A stretch of DNA of 5,970 nt, taken from JAYPLE01 sp047627515 (GTDB lineage Bacteria > Bacteroidota > Bacteroidia > Cytophagales > Cyclobacteriaceae). The notes below the pieces were generated by a model. The model saw nothing but the letters and a program-made list of their open reading frames with translations. It did not search any database and had not been told where the DNA came from. The stretch's first letter is position 1, and each line of letters begins with the position of its first letter. This document shows positions 1 through 5,550 of the stretch, piece by piece. Position numbers and translations under genes: made by a program. The stretch covers positions 1 through 5,970 of the forward strand of contig JBLHTU010000188.1 of NCBI GenBank assembly GCA_047627515.1. Direction: 5' to 3'.

Positions 1-628
1 CACCTTTCTCACTTACATGCGCTGACAATTGCATTGCCTTTGCTACGTCTCTGCTATGAATAGCCCATACACGCCCTCGACGGCTTCCGATGACAAAAAA
101 GGATATGAATGAACTAAAGGCCTTAGCGAACTCTTCTCCCAATCGAAAGTCTTTACGCTGTCCTAGCAACAGAGATGGCTGATATATATACAATGAATTC
201 AAATCAAGCTGCTTTACTTTCTTCTCTACCTGTCCTTTTATCTCATTGTAAAAGAGTGGAGAGTCCGCGTTTGCACCAACAGCTGTAACTAGGTGAAATG
301 ACTCAAAATCTGCAAATCCTAAAGCAAATTTTGCTAGTGCCAACGGGTAATCAAGATCCACCTTTATGAATTGTTCTTCGGAGCCTGCTAGCTTGATGGT
401 CGTCCCCAAACAGCAAAAAATATGATGAGCAGTCAATGACGTGAGGTGATTACTTAGGTTATCAAAATCAGGCTCAACTATGACTTCCAGCTTTGGGGAT
501 TGCAGCTTCATTTCACGACGACTAATCACCTTTACTTTACTATAGGTGCGGTCTTTCAGTAACAGATCTAGCAGTTCTCTACCTACTAGGCCGGTTGCCC
601 CGGCAATCAAAGCAATTTTTTCACTCAT
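1..628 (-). CDS. TIP30/HTATIP2-like NAD(P)-binding oxidoreductase (atypical short-chain dehydrogenase), 3' end cut by window edge
   Basis: The reading frame opens with ATG at 628 and stays open to base 1, giving 209 residues with no stop. It starts MSEKIALIAGATGLVGREL, a Rossmann beta-strand followed by a GATGLVG dinucleotide-binding loop (residues 10-16). A YxxxK pair is visible at Y127-K131 (FYNEIKG), preceded by LVTAVGAN (113-120), which corresponds to the LLSSKGA stretch of human TIP30. The first serine of that stretch is threonine here. The YQPSLLLGQR segment (149-158) and the late HSRDVAKAMQ segment (191-200) also match the TIP30/CC3 branch. Bacterial members are about 215-220 residues, so only a few C-terminal residues are probably missing. 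Substrate is unknown; the protein should be cytosolic and bind NADP(H) or NAD(H). It lies 48 bases downstream of the YkvA-like gene on the same strand and may be co-transcribed. Family assignment is firm; function is not. Confidence 0.88.
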   Translation of the reverse strand, partial: MSEKIALIAGATGLVGRELLDLLLKDRTYSKVKVISRREMKLQSPKLEVIVEPDFDNLSNHLTSLTAHHIFCCLGTTIKLAGSEEQFIKVDLDYPLALAKFALGFADFESFHLVTAVGANADSPLFYNEIKGQVEKKVKQLDLNSLYIYQPSLLLGQRKDFRLGEEFAKAFSSFISFFVIGSRRGRVWAIHSRDVAKAMQLSAHVSEKG

Positions 629-676
629 AATATACTTGAAGTTGGTAACGGAAAAGTAAATAAGAAATATGACAAT

Positions 677-1057
677 TTAAGCAAGCTCTTCCCACTCCTT
701 GTAAGCGACGATATCATCTGAGAGGCTTCCTATGACGTAATACAAAACCGCCAAATCATCCGAGAAACCTAACAAGGGTACAAAGTCAGGTAGTAGGTCC
801 GTTGGTACCACAAAGTAGACCAGAGCAAATAACATCAAAAAGACGGTCTTGTAAGAAAACCCATTGTAATTGCCTGAAATAGAGGATTTTACCATACGCA
901 TCAGCAGCTTGACGTTGCTACTTAATGTGGTTTTTGAGTCTTCGTCTTTTGTAATCTCACTTAGCTTTTCTGAAGCCTGCTTAATTAGCTCCTTGATCCG
1001 ATCATTATCCGTAACCAATTCATTTGTCTTTCGCTTGATATCTTCCCAAATGGCCAT
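677..1057 (-). CDS. YkvA-like DUF1232 membrane protein
   Basis: This 126-residue protein begins MAIWEDIKRK. The first 60 residues are charged and helical. The DUF1232 core follows at about residues 68-106: a hydrophobic segment (TVFLMLFALVYFVV, 71-84), the family signature PTDLLPDFVPLLG (85-97) and then FSDDLAVL (98-105). Family members are small membrane-associated proteins with no established biochemical role. I place the start at 1057, not at an in-frame ATG at 1135. The longer form would add 26 basic residues and overlap the upstream gene by 77 bases, whereas 1057 leaves one base after that gene's TAA (TAAAATG). That spacing implies an operon with probable translational coupling to the DUF7935-like gene. 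No Shine-Dalgarno sequence is visible, as is usual in Bacteroidota. Family assignment is confident; function is unknown. Confidence 0.9.
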   Translation of the reverse strand: MAIWEDIKRKTNELVTDNDRIKELIKQASEKLSEITKDEDSKTTLSSNVKLLMRMVKSSISGNYNGFSYKTVFLMLFALVYFVVPTDLLPDFVPLLGFSDDLAVLYYVIGSLSDDIVAYKEWEELA

Positions 1058-1058
1058 T

Positions 1059-1574
1059 TTAAAATAGTGTTTGTACTTCTTTCTTAAGATAAGAAATAGA
1101 ATGCGCAATGGCTTGTTTAGTGACACCGGACTCAAATATTCCTTTCGCCAAGTCCAGACTTGTAGCCTCCTCTTCCAATCCCATAGCGATTTCGTTAATG
1201 GATGTTACGGTGTCCTCAACGGCAGTAGTCAAGTAGAGCCATGATTGCTCAGAGATATAAATCTGCTGAGCAAGATTATGTTGATATTCTTGTCTGATCT
1301 CATGAATCAGGATCTGCTGAAACTCCTTTGCTGTATATTGACCATTATTAAGTCTTGGTATCAGGTTGTTTGGGGTAATTCTCTCCAAGAAAAGAACCAT
1401 CCGCTCATATGCTTGTAGCCGATTCGGCAGCAGTGTATCAACGGATTGCTTTCTTGCCATTTCCCTGATTTCATCCAGCCTCGCGTTTTGAAATGACCTA
1501 AGCATCAGGTAAACAGCATAAAGCACAATCAAAGCAGGCCCTAAAATCTTAATGAGATCTATAAAAATATCCAT
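1059..1574 (-). CDS. DUF7935-like single-pass membrane protein of unknown function
   Basis: This 171-residue protein has one clear membrane segment at its N-terminus (about residues 4-26, DLIKILGPALIVLYAVYLML) followed by a basic stretch. That arrangement is typical of an N-terminal anchor with the bulk of the protein in the cytoplasm. The rest is soluble and mostly helical. It includes LLPNRLQAYERMVLFLERI (48-66), LIPRL (71-75) and an EFQQILIHEIRQEYQHNLAQQ block (84-104). I recognise the layout as a conserved Bacteroidota family (DUF7935 in current Pfam naming, from memory). No catalytic motif or cysteine cluster is visible. It is the first gene of a minus-strand group with the YkvA-like gene one base downstream, and it diverges from the HesB-like gene. 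A candidate -7 element lies at 1606-1613. The ATG at 1574 is chosen because it sits just before the membrane segment. The gene is certain; its role is not known. Confidence 0.85.
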   Translation of the reverse strand: MDIFIDLIKILGPALIVLYAVYLMLRSFQNARLDEIREMARKQSVDTLLPNRLQAYERMVLFLERITPNNLIPRLNNGQYTAKEFQQILIHEIRQEYQHNLAQQIYISEQSWLYLTTAVEDTVTSINEIAMGLEEEATSLDLAKGIFESGVTKQAIAHSISYLKKEVQTLF

Positions 1575-1605
1575 TGAATGAATTAATGTGAGTGAATGGT
1601 AGTTT

Positions 1606-1613
1606 CAAAAATA
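1606..1613 (-). promoter_or_regulatory. Candidate Bacteroidota -7 promoter element (TATTTTTG) for the DUF7935-YkvA group
   Basis: Read on the minus strand, these bases are TATTTTTG, an exact fit to the TAnnTTTG -7 consensus of the Bacteroidota primary sigma factor. A transcript would begin near 1600 and give a leader of about 25 bases before the ATG at 1574, which is a sensible distance. The expected TTTG-like -33 element is only partly matched (TTTCG at a suitable spacing, around 1629-1633). AT-rich DNA yields this octamer by chance fairly often, so confidence is modest. Confidence 0.4.
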
Positions 1614-1631
1614 ATTAATTTCAAGCGCGAA

Positions 1632-1949
1632 ATGGAACATGCAGTAGAAATCACACAAAATGCAGCAAAAGAAATCAAAGATATTCTCGAGCGGAAGAAT
1701 ATTCCAGCTGGTTATGGGCTCCGTGTAACGATCAAAGGTGGTCGCGGATGTGCCGGTGTTAATTTCACACTGGGATTTGATAAACCCAATGAAAATGATA
1801 TCAGCTATGTCATAGATGATATACCTGTGCACATCCGAAAAGGCGAACTAATGTTTGTCGCCGGTAAAAAGATTGATTTCTATGAAGGTGCCGAAGCGAG
1901 AGGGTTTGTGTTTGAAGATCAGTCAGATAATAGTACAGAAGCTTTCTGA
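1632..1949 (+). CDS. HesB/IscA family (A-type Fe-S carrier fold) protein lacking the C-terminal CxC
   Basis: The protein is 105 residues from the ATG at 1632 (MEHAVEITQNAAKEIKDIL). It shows the HesB/IscA fold signature: an N-terminal helix, GYGLRVTIKGGRGCAGVNF (27-45), a YVIDDIPVHI strand pair, and the closing DFYEGAEARGFVF (82-94). A-type carriers such as IscA bind iron or Fe-S clusters through three cysteines, one in the GGxCxG region and two in a C-terminal CGC. Here only C40 is present; the tail after GFVF is EDQSDNSTEAF with no cysteine. The other reading frames past this point give no CGC, so this is not a simple frameshift. An in-frame ATG at 1596 would add 12 residues (MVVSKIINFKRE); I prefer 1632 because family members start close to the VEIT strand. 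The 3' end overlaps folB by 31 bases, tail to tail. Fold assignment is strong, but a classical Fe-S carrier role is doubtful. Confidence 0.85.
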   Translation: MEHAVEITQNAAKEIKDILERKNIPAGYGLRVTIKGGRGCAGVNFTLGFDKPNENDISYVIDDIPVHIRKGELMFVAGKKIDFYEGAEARGFVFEDQSDNSTEAF

Positions 1950-2278
1950 CACAACCCATTGATAGGCGGGTTATACTTTGTCACTTTGACCGTCACCTCC
2001 TCCACTGCCGGAAACTGTTTTTTTATCTGCTGAATAATATCGGAGGCAAGATGCTCCAGCAGCAAAGATGATCCATTCATGACCTCACTGACAATCTGAT
2101 AAATGTATTCATAGTTGATTGTTCCAGCTAGTTTATCATGCTCGGCGGCCTCTTGGACATCTAGCTTCACACTGACATCAACCGCATACCTATTGCCTAC
2201 TTCTCGCTCCTGCTCATAGAACCCGTGCTTCGCAAAAAACTCCATCCCTTCCAGGGATACTACGCCTGACAAACTCAT
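1919..2278 (-). CDS. folB: Dihydroneopterin aldolase
   Basis: FolB converts 7,8-dihydroneopterin to 6-hydroxymethyl-7,8-dihydropterin and glycolaldehyde in cytosolic tetrahydrofolate synthesis. The 119-residue length is normal for the family. Matches by alignment from memory to the Staphylococcus aureus enzyme include LEGMEFFAKHGFYEQERE (9-26), with E24 at the position of catalytic Glu22. INYEYIY (54-60) has Y56 at the Tyr54 position, LLEHLA (73-78) has E75 as the pterin-anchoring glutamate, and VTKYNPPINGL (99-109) has K101 as the catalytic lysine. All key residues are present, so the enzyme should be active. It is the last gene of the WD40-divIVA-folB operon, starting 5 bases after the DivIVA gene stop. 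The sequence between them contains GGAG directly against the ATG, too close to act as a normal ribosome binding site. Its last 31 bases are antisense to the end of the HesB-like gene. Confidence 0.95.
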   Translation of the reverse strand: MSLSGVVSLEGMEFFAKHGFYEQEREVGNRYAVDVSVKLDVQEAAEHDKLAGTINYEYIYQIVSEVMNGSSLLLEHLASDIIQQIKKQFPAVEEVTVKVTKYNPPINGLCQKASVLLSD

Positions 2279-2283
2279 CTCCG

Positions 2284-3078
2284 CTAATCTCCGACCTGAT
2301 CAAAAAAACTACCATTACCATTCAACTCTTCCTTAGTATCTCTTGATTCTGCTTTTTCAGTAGATTTTTGCTTCATAGCCATCTTTTTAGAGGTAATGAA
2401 ACTATTAAGTTTTTCTGCCGAATCTGTATCATTAGAATTGATATCTGGAATTTTTGTTACTCTCGGCCTTCGGCTACTGAGGGCTTCATCATCGATACTG
2501 GCTTCAGATTCTCTGACTAACTCTCTTACTTTGATCAGGTGATCTTCCACATCAAAACGCTTATGGGTCAGCGTCGTCCGCTTCACGCGCTCTTTTACAT
2601 CATTAGCTAATCCCGTCAACTCACTAATCAAGTTATCTCTCTGGTTCTCGATCGATTGGTAATTCTTCTCTAGTGCTTTGATGGCATCTTGCATTTCCAA
2701 AATCATCTCTTTTGCCTTTTGTTCAGCATTTTCGATGACTGCCTTAGATTTAGACTTAGACTCATTGAGTATGGCATCCGCGTTTATCTCAGCTTCTTTT
2801 AAATGAAGCTCAGCCGCCTTATTTGCTTGATCAACCAGATTAGCGCCAGTATCCTCAGCTGTCTTGAGCGTCTTGAATAGAGATGATTCTACTTCGCGCA
2901 ATTTCATCACTTCCTTCTCGCTTTGCTCGAGCTTGATCTTCATCTCTTTATTTTCGTCTACGATTCGCTCCCACTCGGAAGACAGAGTTTTCAAAAAGGC
3001 ATTGACATCATCCTTGTCATACCCTCTCAGTTTCTTCTCAAATTCTTTTTGACGAATCTCTATAGGTGTTATTCTCAT
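2284..3078 (-). CDS. DivIVA-domain coiled-coil protein
   Basis: This 264-residue protein begins MRITPIEIRQKEFEKKLRGY, followed by DKDDVNAFL. That matches the N-terminal DivIVA domain, which binds curved or negatively charged membrane through a crossed loop. Numbering falls in step with Bacillus subtilis DivIVA: R18 and the following GY are kept, but the membrane-inserting F17 is leucine here. Residues about 30-165 are a long, charged, probably coiled-coil region rich in Glu, Lys and Ala, including an AELHLKEAEINADAIL stretch. From about 195 the tail is polar, low in hydrophobics and probably disordered, ending GSFFDQVGD. No membrane segment or signal peptide is seen. DivIVA proteins of Gram-positives organise poles and septa; the role of Bacteroidota members is not established, so I give no gene symbol. 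The start codon overlaps the WD40 stop (ATGA), and folB follows after 5 bases, indicating one operon. Confidence 0.9.
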   Translation of the reverse strand: MRITPIEIRQKEFEKKLRGYDKDDVNAFLKTLSSEWERIVDENKEMKIKLEQSEKEVMKLREVESSLFKTLKTAEDTGANLVDQANKAAELHLKEAEINADAILNESKSKSKAVIENAEQKAKEMILEMQDAIKALEKNYQSIENQRDNLISELTGLANDVKERVKRTTLTHKRFDVEDHLIKVRELVRESEASIDDEALSSRRPRVTKIPDINSNDTDSAEKLNSFITSKKMAMKQKSTEKAESRDTKEELNGNGSFFDQVGD

Positions 3079-3989
3079 TGATCACTAATTTTTATTGACC
3101 ACACGGATATCGATCGATCATCACTACATGAAACCAACCAGTTATTAAACGGCATCCAAAGCACTTTATTCACGGAAGTTCCGTGTCCAGCATGCCTTGA
3201 CTTATCTATCACTTTCTTAAGCTGCAAAGACTGACTGTCCCACACCTTGATGCTTTTATCCATGCTACAAGTTACGAAATGTCTTTCATCTGGACTGAAA
3301 GCAATATGATTGATCGCATACATGTGTGCGACCACATCTTTTTCTAACGTCAAAGTTTTGATATCCCACACTTTAAAATGTGCATCACGACTACCCGAAA
3401 ATAGCCTACGCCCCTCCTTGTCTGCTTGTAAAGTGAAGACTGATACGCGGTGTGCATCCACTTCCCGCACTTTCTTGAGTCCGCTAGCTTTGTCAAATGC
3501 TCTTATGTGACTGTCACTGTACCCAACAAATACTTCATCTGCGGTAATGGCGATGGCACGTGCACTCTTTTCACTAGCAGCTAGTTTTTTTAAAATTCGA
3601 AGCTGCGGTATATCAATTACAAACAATTCCCCATCACCCATGGCCACATACGCCACGTCACCATCCACCTGAATGTCAAAAATCGCTGCATCACTCAACT
3701 TCAATGAACCCACTTCTTCACGTTTTGCAACGTCTAAAATATGAAGACCCTCAAAATTTTGTCCAATAATCAGGTATTGCTGTTTTGGTAAAAAACGTAA
3801 AGCATACACCGAATTCGGCACTTTGGCGATAATCGTTCCTTGGGTTAATTTCGTCAAATCCCACAATACAACCATCCCGTCAGCCCCTGAAGAAACAAAC
3901 GAACTCTCTGATATTTGCTCTAGTGTATACAGGCAATCTTTATGTCCTGTGAAAGTATGCTCCTTGGTAACTTCGATAGTAGCTGTCAT
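3075..3989 (-). CDS. Cytoplasmic WD40 beta-propeller protein, seven blades
   Basis: The 304 residues can be divided into seven WD40-type repeats ending near residues 45, 88, 127, 166, 210, 252 and 300. The clearest are repeat 1 (GHKDCL...GADGMVVLWDL), repeat 5 (DAHRVSVF...GSRDAHFKVWDI), repeat 6 (AHMYAINHIAFSPDE...SMDKSIKVWD) and repeat 7 (GHGTSVNKVLW...SDDRSISVWSI). Repeats 2-4 are divergent and lack the terminal WD. Seven blades fit a closed propeller with no other domain. There is no signal peptide or membrane segment, so it is probably a cytosolic protein-binding scaffold with unknown partners. It is the first gene of an operon with the DivIVA-domain gene, sharing a four-base ATGA overlap, which suggests that the two products are made in step and may work together (inference). 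ATG at 3989 leaves 42 bases to the divergent phosphopantetheinyl transferase start. Confidence 0.92.
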   Translation of the reverse strand: MTATIEVTKEHTFTGHKDCLYTLEQISESSFVSSGADGMVVLWDLTKLTQGTIIAKVPNSVYALRFLPKQQYLIIGQNFEGLHILDVAKREEVGSLKLSDAAIFDIQVDGDVAYVAMGDGELFVIDIPQLRILKKLAASEKSARAIAITADEVFVGYSDSHIRAFDKASGLKKVREVDAHRVSVFTLQADKEGRRLFSGSRDAHFKVWDIKTLTLEKDVVAHMYAINHIAFSPDERHFVTCSMDKSIKVWDSQSLQLKKVIDKSRHAGHGTSVNKVLWMPFNNWLVSCSDDRSISVWSIKISDQ

Positions 3990-3998
3990 CTATTGCTG

Positions 3999-4006
3999 CA
4001 AAATTA
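3999..4006 (-). promoter_or_regulatory. Candidate Bacteroidota -7 promoter element (TAATTTTG) for the WD40-divIVA-folB operon
   Basis: On the minus strand these bases read TAATTTTG, an exact TAnnTTTG match inside the 42-base gap between the WD40 gene and the divergent phosphopantetheinyl transferase gene. A partial -33 match (TTCG) lies about 22 bases upstream. The predicted transcript start would be only a few bases from the ATG at 3989, implying a nearly leaderless message, so the assignment is weak. The gap is too short for two well-separated promoters; one promoter probably lies inside the neighbouring coding sequence. Confidence 0.28.
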
Positions 4007-4031
4007 TTACAATTGCGATGATTCTATTCGA

Positions 4032-4634
4032 ATGCCACTACTATTATCAAAAAAGATCAACCCTTTTTCATGCTATGCAGTATGGAATATATCAGAAACT
4101 GAAAATCAGCTTGAACAACTGATCCATGAGGATATCCCTGTGATGCGTCCAGATAAGAGGTCTGAATGGATCGTAACACGCATTCTAGCTAGGTATCTCT
4201 CCGAATTGTTTGACAAAACCTATCAAGGAGTAGCTGCACTAGATTCCGGCAAACCCTACTTAATCGGACAGTCTTGTGAAATATCCATTACCCATTCTTT
4301 TCCTATGGCTGCGGTCATGATCAACCTGAGAAAAGCCTGCGGCATCGATTTAGAATTGCACAGAGAAAAACTGATACTAGTTCAAGAAAAGTTTTTGCAC
4401 GAAAAAGAATACCAACACAAAGGTGATGTTTCTGCTTTATGCAAAATTTGGTCAGGGAAGGAAGCTATTTTCAAAACCTTTGGAGACAAAAATCTCAGCT
4501 TCAAAGAAGAGCTCTGGATTGAATTCCAAACACCATTCCGGGCCACTGGCCATATGCTGAAAGTAGGAAAAGAACAGAAATATGAGCTGTGTTATGAACA
4601 GCTAAAAGAATACCAATTATGCTATAATTTGTAG
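4032..4634 (+). CDS. 4'-phosphopantetheinyl transferase superfamily protein
   Basis: The enzyme family moves the 4'-phosphopantetheine arm from coenzyme A to a conserved serine of acyl or peptidyl carrier proteins, using Mg2+. The 200-residue protein has the two hallmark motifs: GIDLE (104-108), where D106 and E108 should bind metal, and WSGKEAIFK (140-148), with K143, E144 and K148. Upstream are GKPYL (73-77) and SITHS (85-89), matching the GKP and SxSHS motifs of Sfp/EntD-type enzymes. All key residues are intact. The length is that of a single-chain, Sfp-like monomer rather than the ~120-residue AcpS. The ATG at 4032 (MPLLLSKKIN) is chosen over an in-frame ATG at 3942, which would run 48 bases into the divergent WD40 gene and add an unrelated cysteine-rich leader. 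No carrier protein or synthase gene is in view, so the target is unknown; it could be fatty-acid ACP, a secondary-metabolite pathway or both. Confidence 0.92.
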   Translation: MPLLLSKKINPFSCYAVWNISETENQLEQLIHEDIPVMRPDKRSEWIVTRILARYLSELFDKTYQGVAALDSGKPYLIGQSCEISITHSFPMAAVMINLRKACGIDLELHREKLILVQEKFLHEKEYQHKGDVSALCKIWSGKEAIFKTFGDKNLSFKEELWIEFQTPFRATGHMLKVGKEQKYELCYEQLKEYQLCYNL

Positions 4635-4635
4635 T

Positions 4636-5484
4636 TTACTCACCAAGATCCCCTGGCCGAAGGCGATGCATGATCTCCTTGACTTCGTCACTCCTCTGAT
4701 ACTCGCCAACTTTTTCGAAGCTTACAATTAAGTTTCTAAGAAATCTGACTAATATATCCTCATTGCTACACGGTTCATAATAGGTTTCTTGAGGGGGTAA
4801 TTGCAAGTGGTCGATATAGTTATCGATGTCTTCCTTTGAAAAAATCAACCCTTTATTGAATACATTGATATAGAACTGAGTGCCTTCTTCCTTGTAGGTA
4901 AGGATAAATAAGTTGGGTAAGTTGACACCATAAAGAGGCATACCCAGCTTACGGCCAATTAACAAGTAGATCGAGCAAAGAGATATCGGGTTTCCTCTTT
5001 TTGACTCCAGCACTGTGTTGATCATCGAATTACCTGGCGAATGAAAATTCTTTGTGTTGGCTCGAAACTTTAGTTTATCAAAAAGGACACTATTGATGAT
5101 TCGAACCTGATCATAGGGCTGTAGTTCCTCTTTGAACTCAGGCCAAACCTCATAATATAACTGCTCGATTTCTTTGATGGTCTCTTCGTACTCTAGGTCA
5201 GGGTATTGATAAGTGGCTAGTACCCACAAACCTCGAAGCAAATCATCTGAATGGTTAGTCTTCCAATCTTCAAATCGCTCACCTAGCAATTCAAACTGCA
5301 ATTGATGAATCAAATCCTCTATCCTTCTTTGGACGATCGGATTAAAGATATTTTCCCATTGATCTTCAAGAAAAGGAATGATAGAGGTGCCAAAAGCTTT
5401 GATTTCACTTTCTACGTGATCGATCACTTCTAAGTCATCATCCTCTAGTAGTGATACAAGGGCTTTTAGTTGATTGTTATTCAT
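4636..5484 (-). CDS. SirB1-like transglutaminase-fold protein
   Basis: This 282-residue protein starts MNNNQLKALVSLLEDDD. Residues 1-65 are helical and HEAT-like (LLEDDDLEVIDHVESEIKAFG, then IPFLEDQW). The SirB1/Transglut_core2 region follows at about 95-235. It holds FHSPGNSMINTVLESKRGNP (147-166), ISLCSIYLLIGRKLGMPLYG (167-186), VNLPNLFIL (187-195) and FYINVFNKG (204-212). C170 lies where a transglutaminase nucleophile might be, but the PGH-type histidine site of some relatives reads PNL here, so catalysis is doubtful. E. coli SirB1 also appears to lack these residues. The C-terminal helices (241-276) include LVRFLRNLIVSFEKVGEY. A GTG at 5496 in frame would add four residues; ATG at 5484 is preferred. 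Its stop is one base from the stop of the convergent transferase gene, and the MlaD gene ends 66 bases upstream on the same strand. The biochemical role is unknown. Confidence 0.88.
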   Translation of the reverse strand: MNNNQLKALVSLLEDDDLEVIDHVESEIKAFGTSIIPFLEDQWENIFNPIVQRRIEDLIHQLQFELLGERFEDWKTNHSDDLLRGLWVLATYQYPDLEYEETIKEIEQLYYEVWPEFKEELQPYDQVRIINSVLFDKLKFRANTKNFHSPGNSMINTVLESKRGNPISLCSIYLLIGRKLGMPLYGVNLPNLFILTYKEEGTQFYINVFNKGLIFSKEDIDNYIDHLQLPPQETYYEPCSNEDILVRFLRNLIVSFEKVGEYQRSDEVKEIMHRLRPGDLGE

Positions 5485-5550
5485 GAACGAGTACACTATT
5501 CATCTCGACTAAATTGTCCAAACCGGATAAGTGATAATCATAAAAAATGC

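Noticed and set aside
651..658. TACTTTTC on the minus strand in the 48-base gap before the oxidoreductase gene, as a separate -7 element
   Set aside because: It matches TAnnTTTG at all but the last base, but the only TTG upstream is too close (14 bases); co-transcription from upstream is as likely.
870..1067. Plus-strand open frames inside minus-strand genes (here and at 1605-1832 on the minus strand, 2864-3052, 3310-3510 and 3823-4122)
   Set aside because: They lie opposite well-supported genes, show no domain signature and have compositions expected of shadow frames.
1058..1135. Longer start for the YkvA-like protein at 1135
   Set aside because: It would overlap the DUF7935-like gene by 77 bases and add a basic 26-residue leader unlike the family; the ATG at 1057 sits one base after the upstream stop.
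1953..1972. AACCC...GGGTT inverted repeat just after the HesB-like stop, as a possible terminator
   Set aside because: It has only five base pairs with a ten-base loop and no U-run, and it lies in the FolB coding sequence at the conserved NPPING motif.
3942..4031. Longer start for the phosphopantetheinyl transferase at 3942
   Set aside because: The added 30 residues overlap the divergent WD40 gene and do not resemble the family; MPLLLSKKIN at 4032 is a typical beginning.
4615..4629. Inverted repeat AATTAT-GCT-ATAATT at the end of the phosphopantetheinyl transferase gene, as a possible terminator
   Set aside because: The stem is six A/T pairs with no GC content and no following U-run, so it would be unstable.
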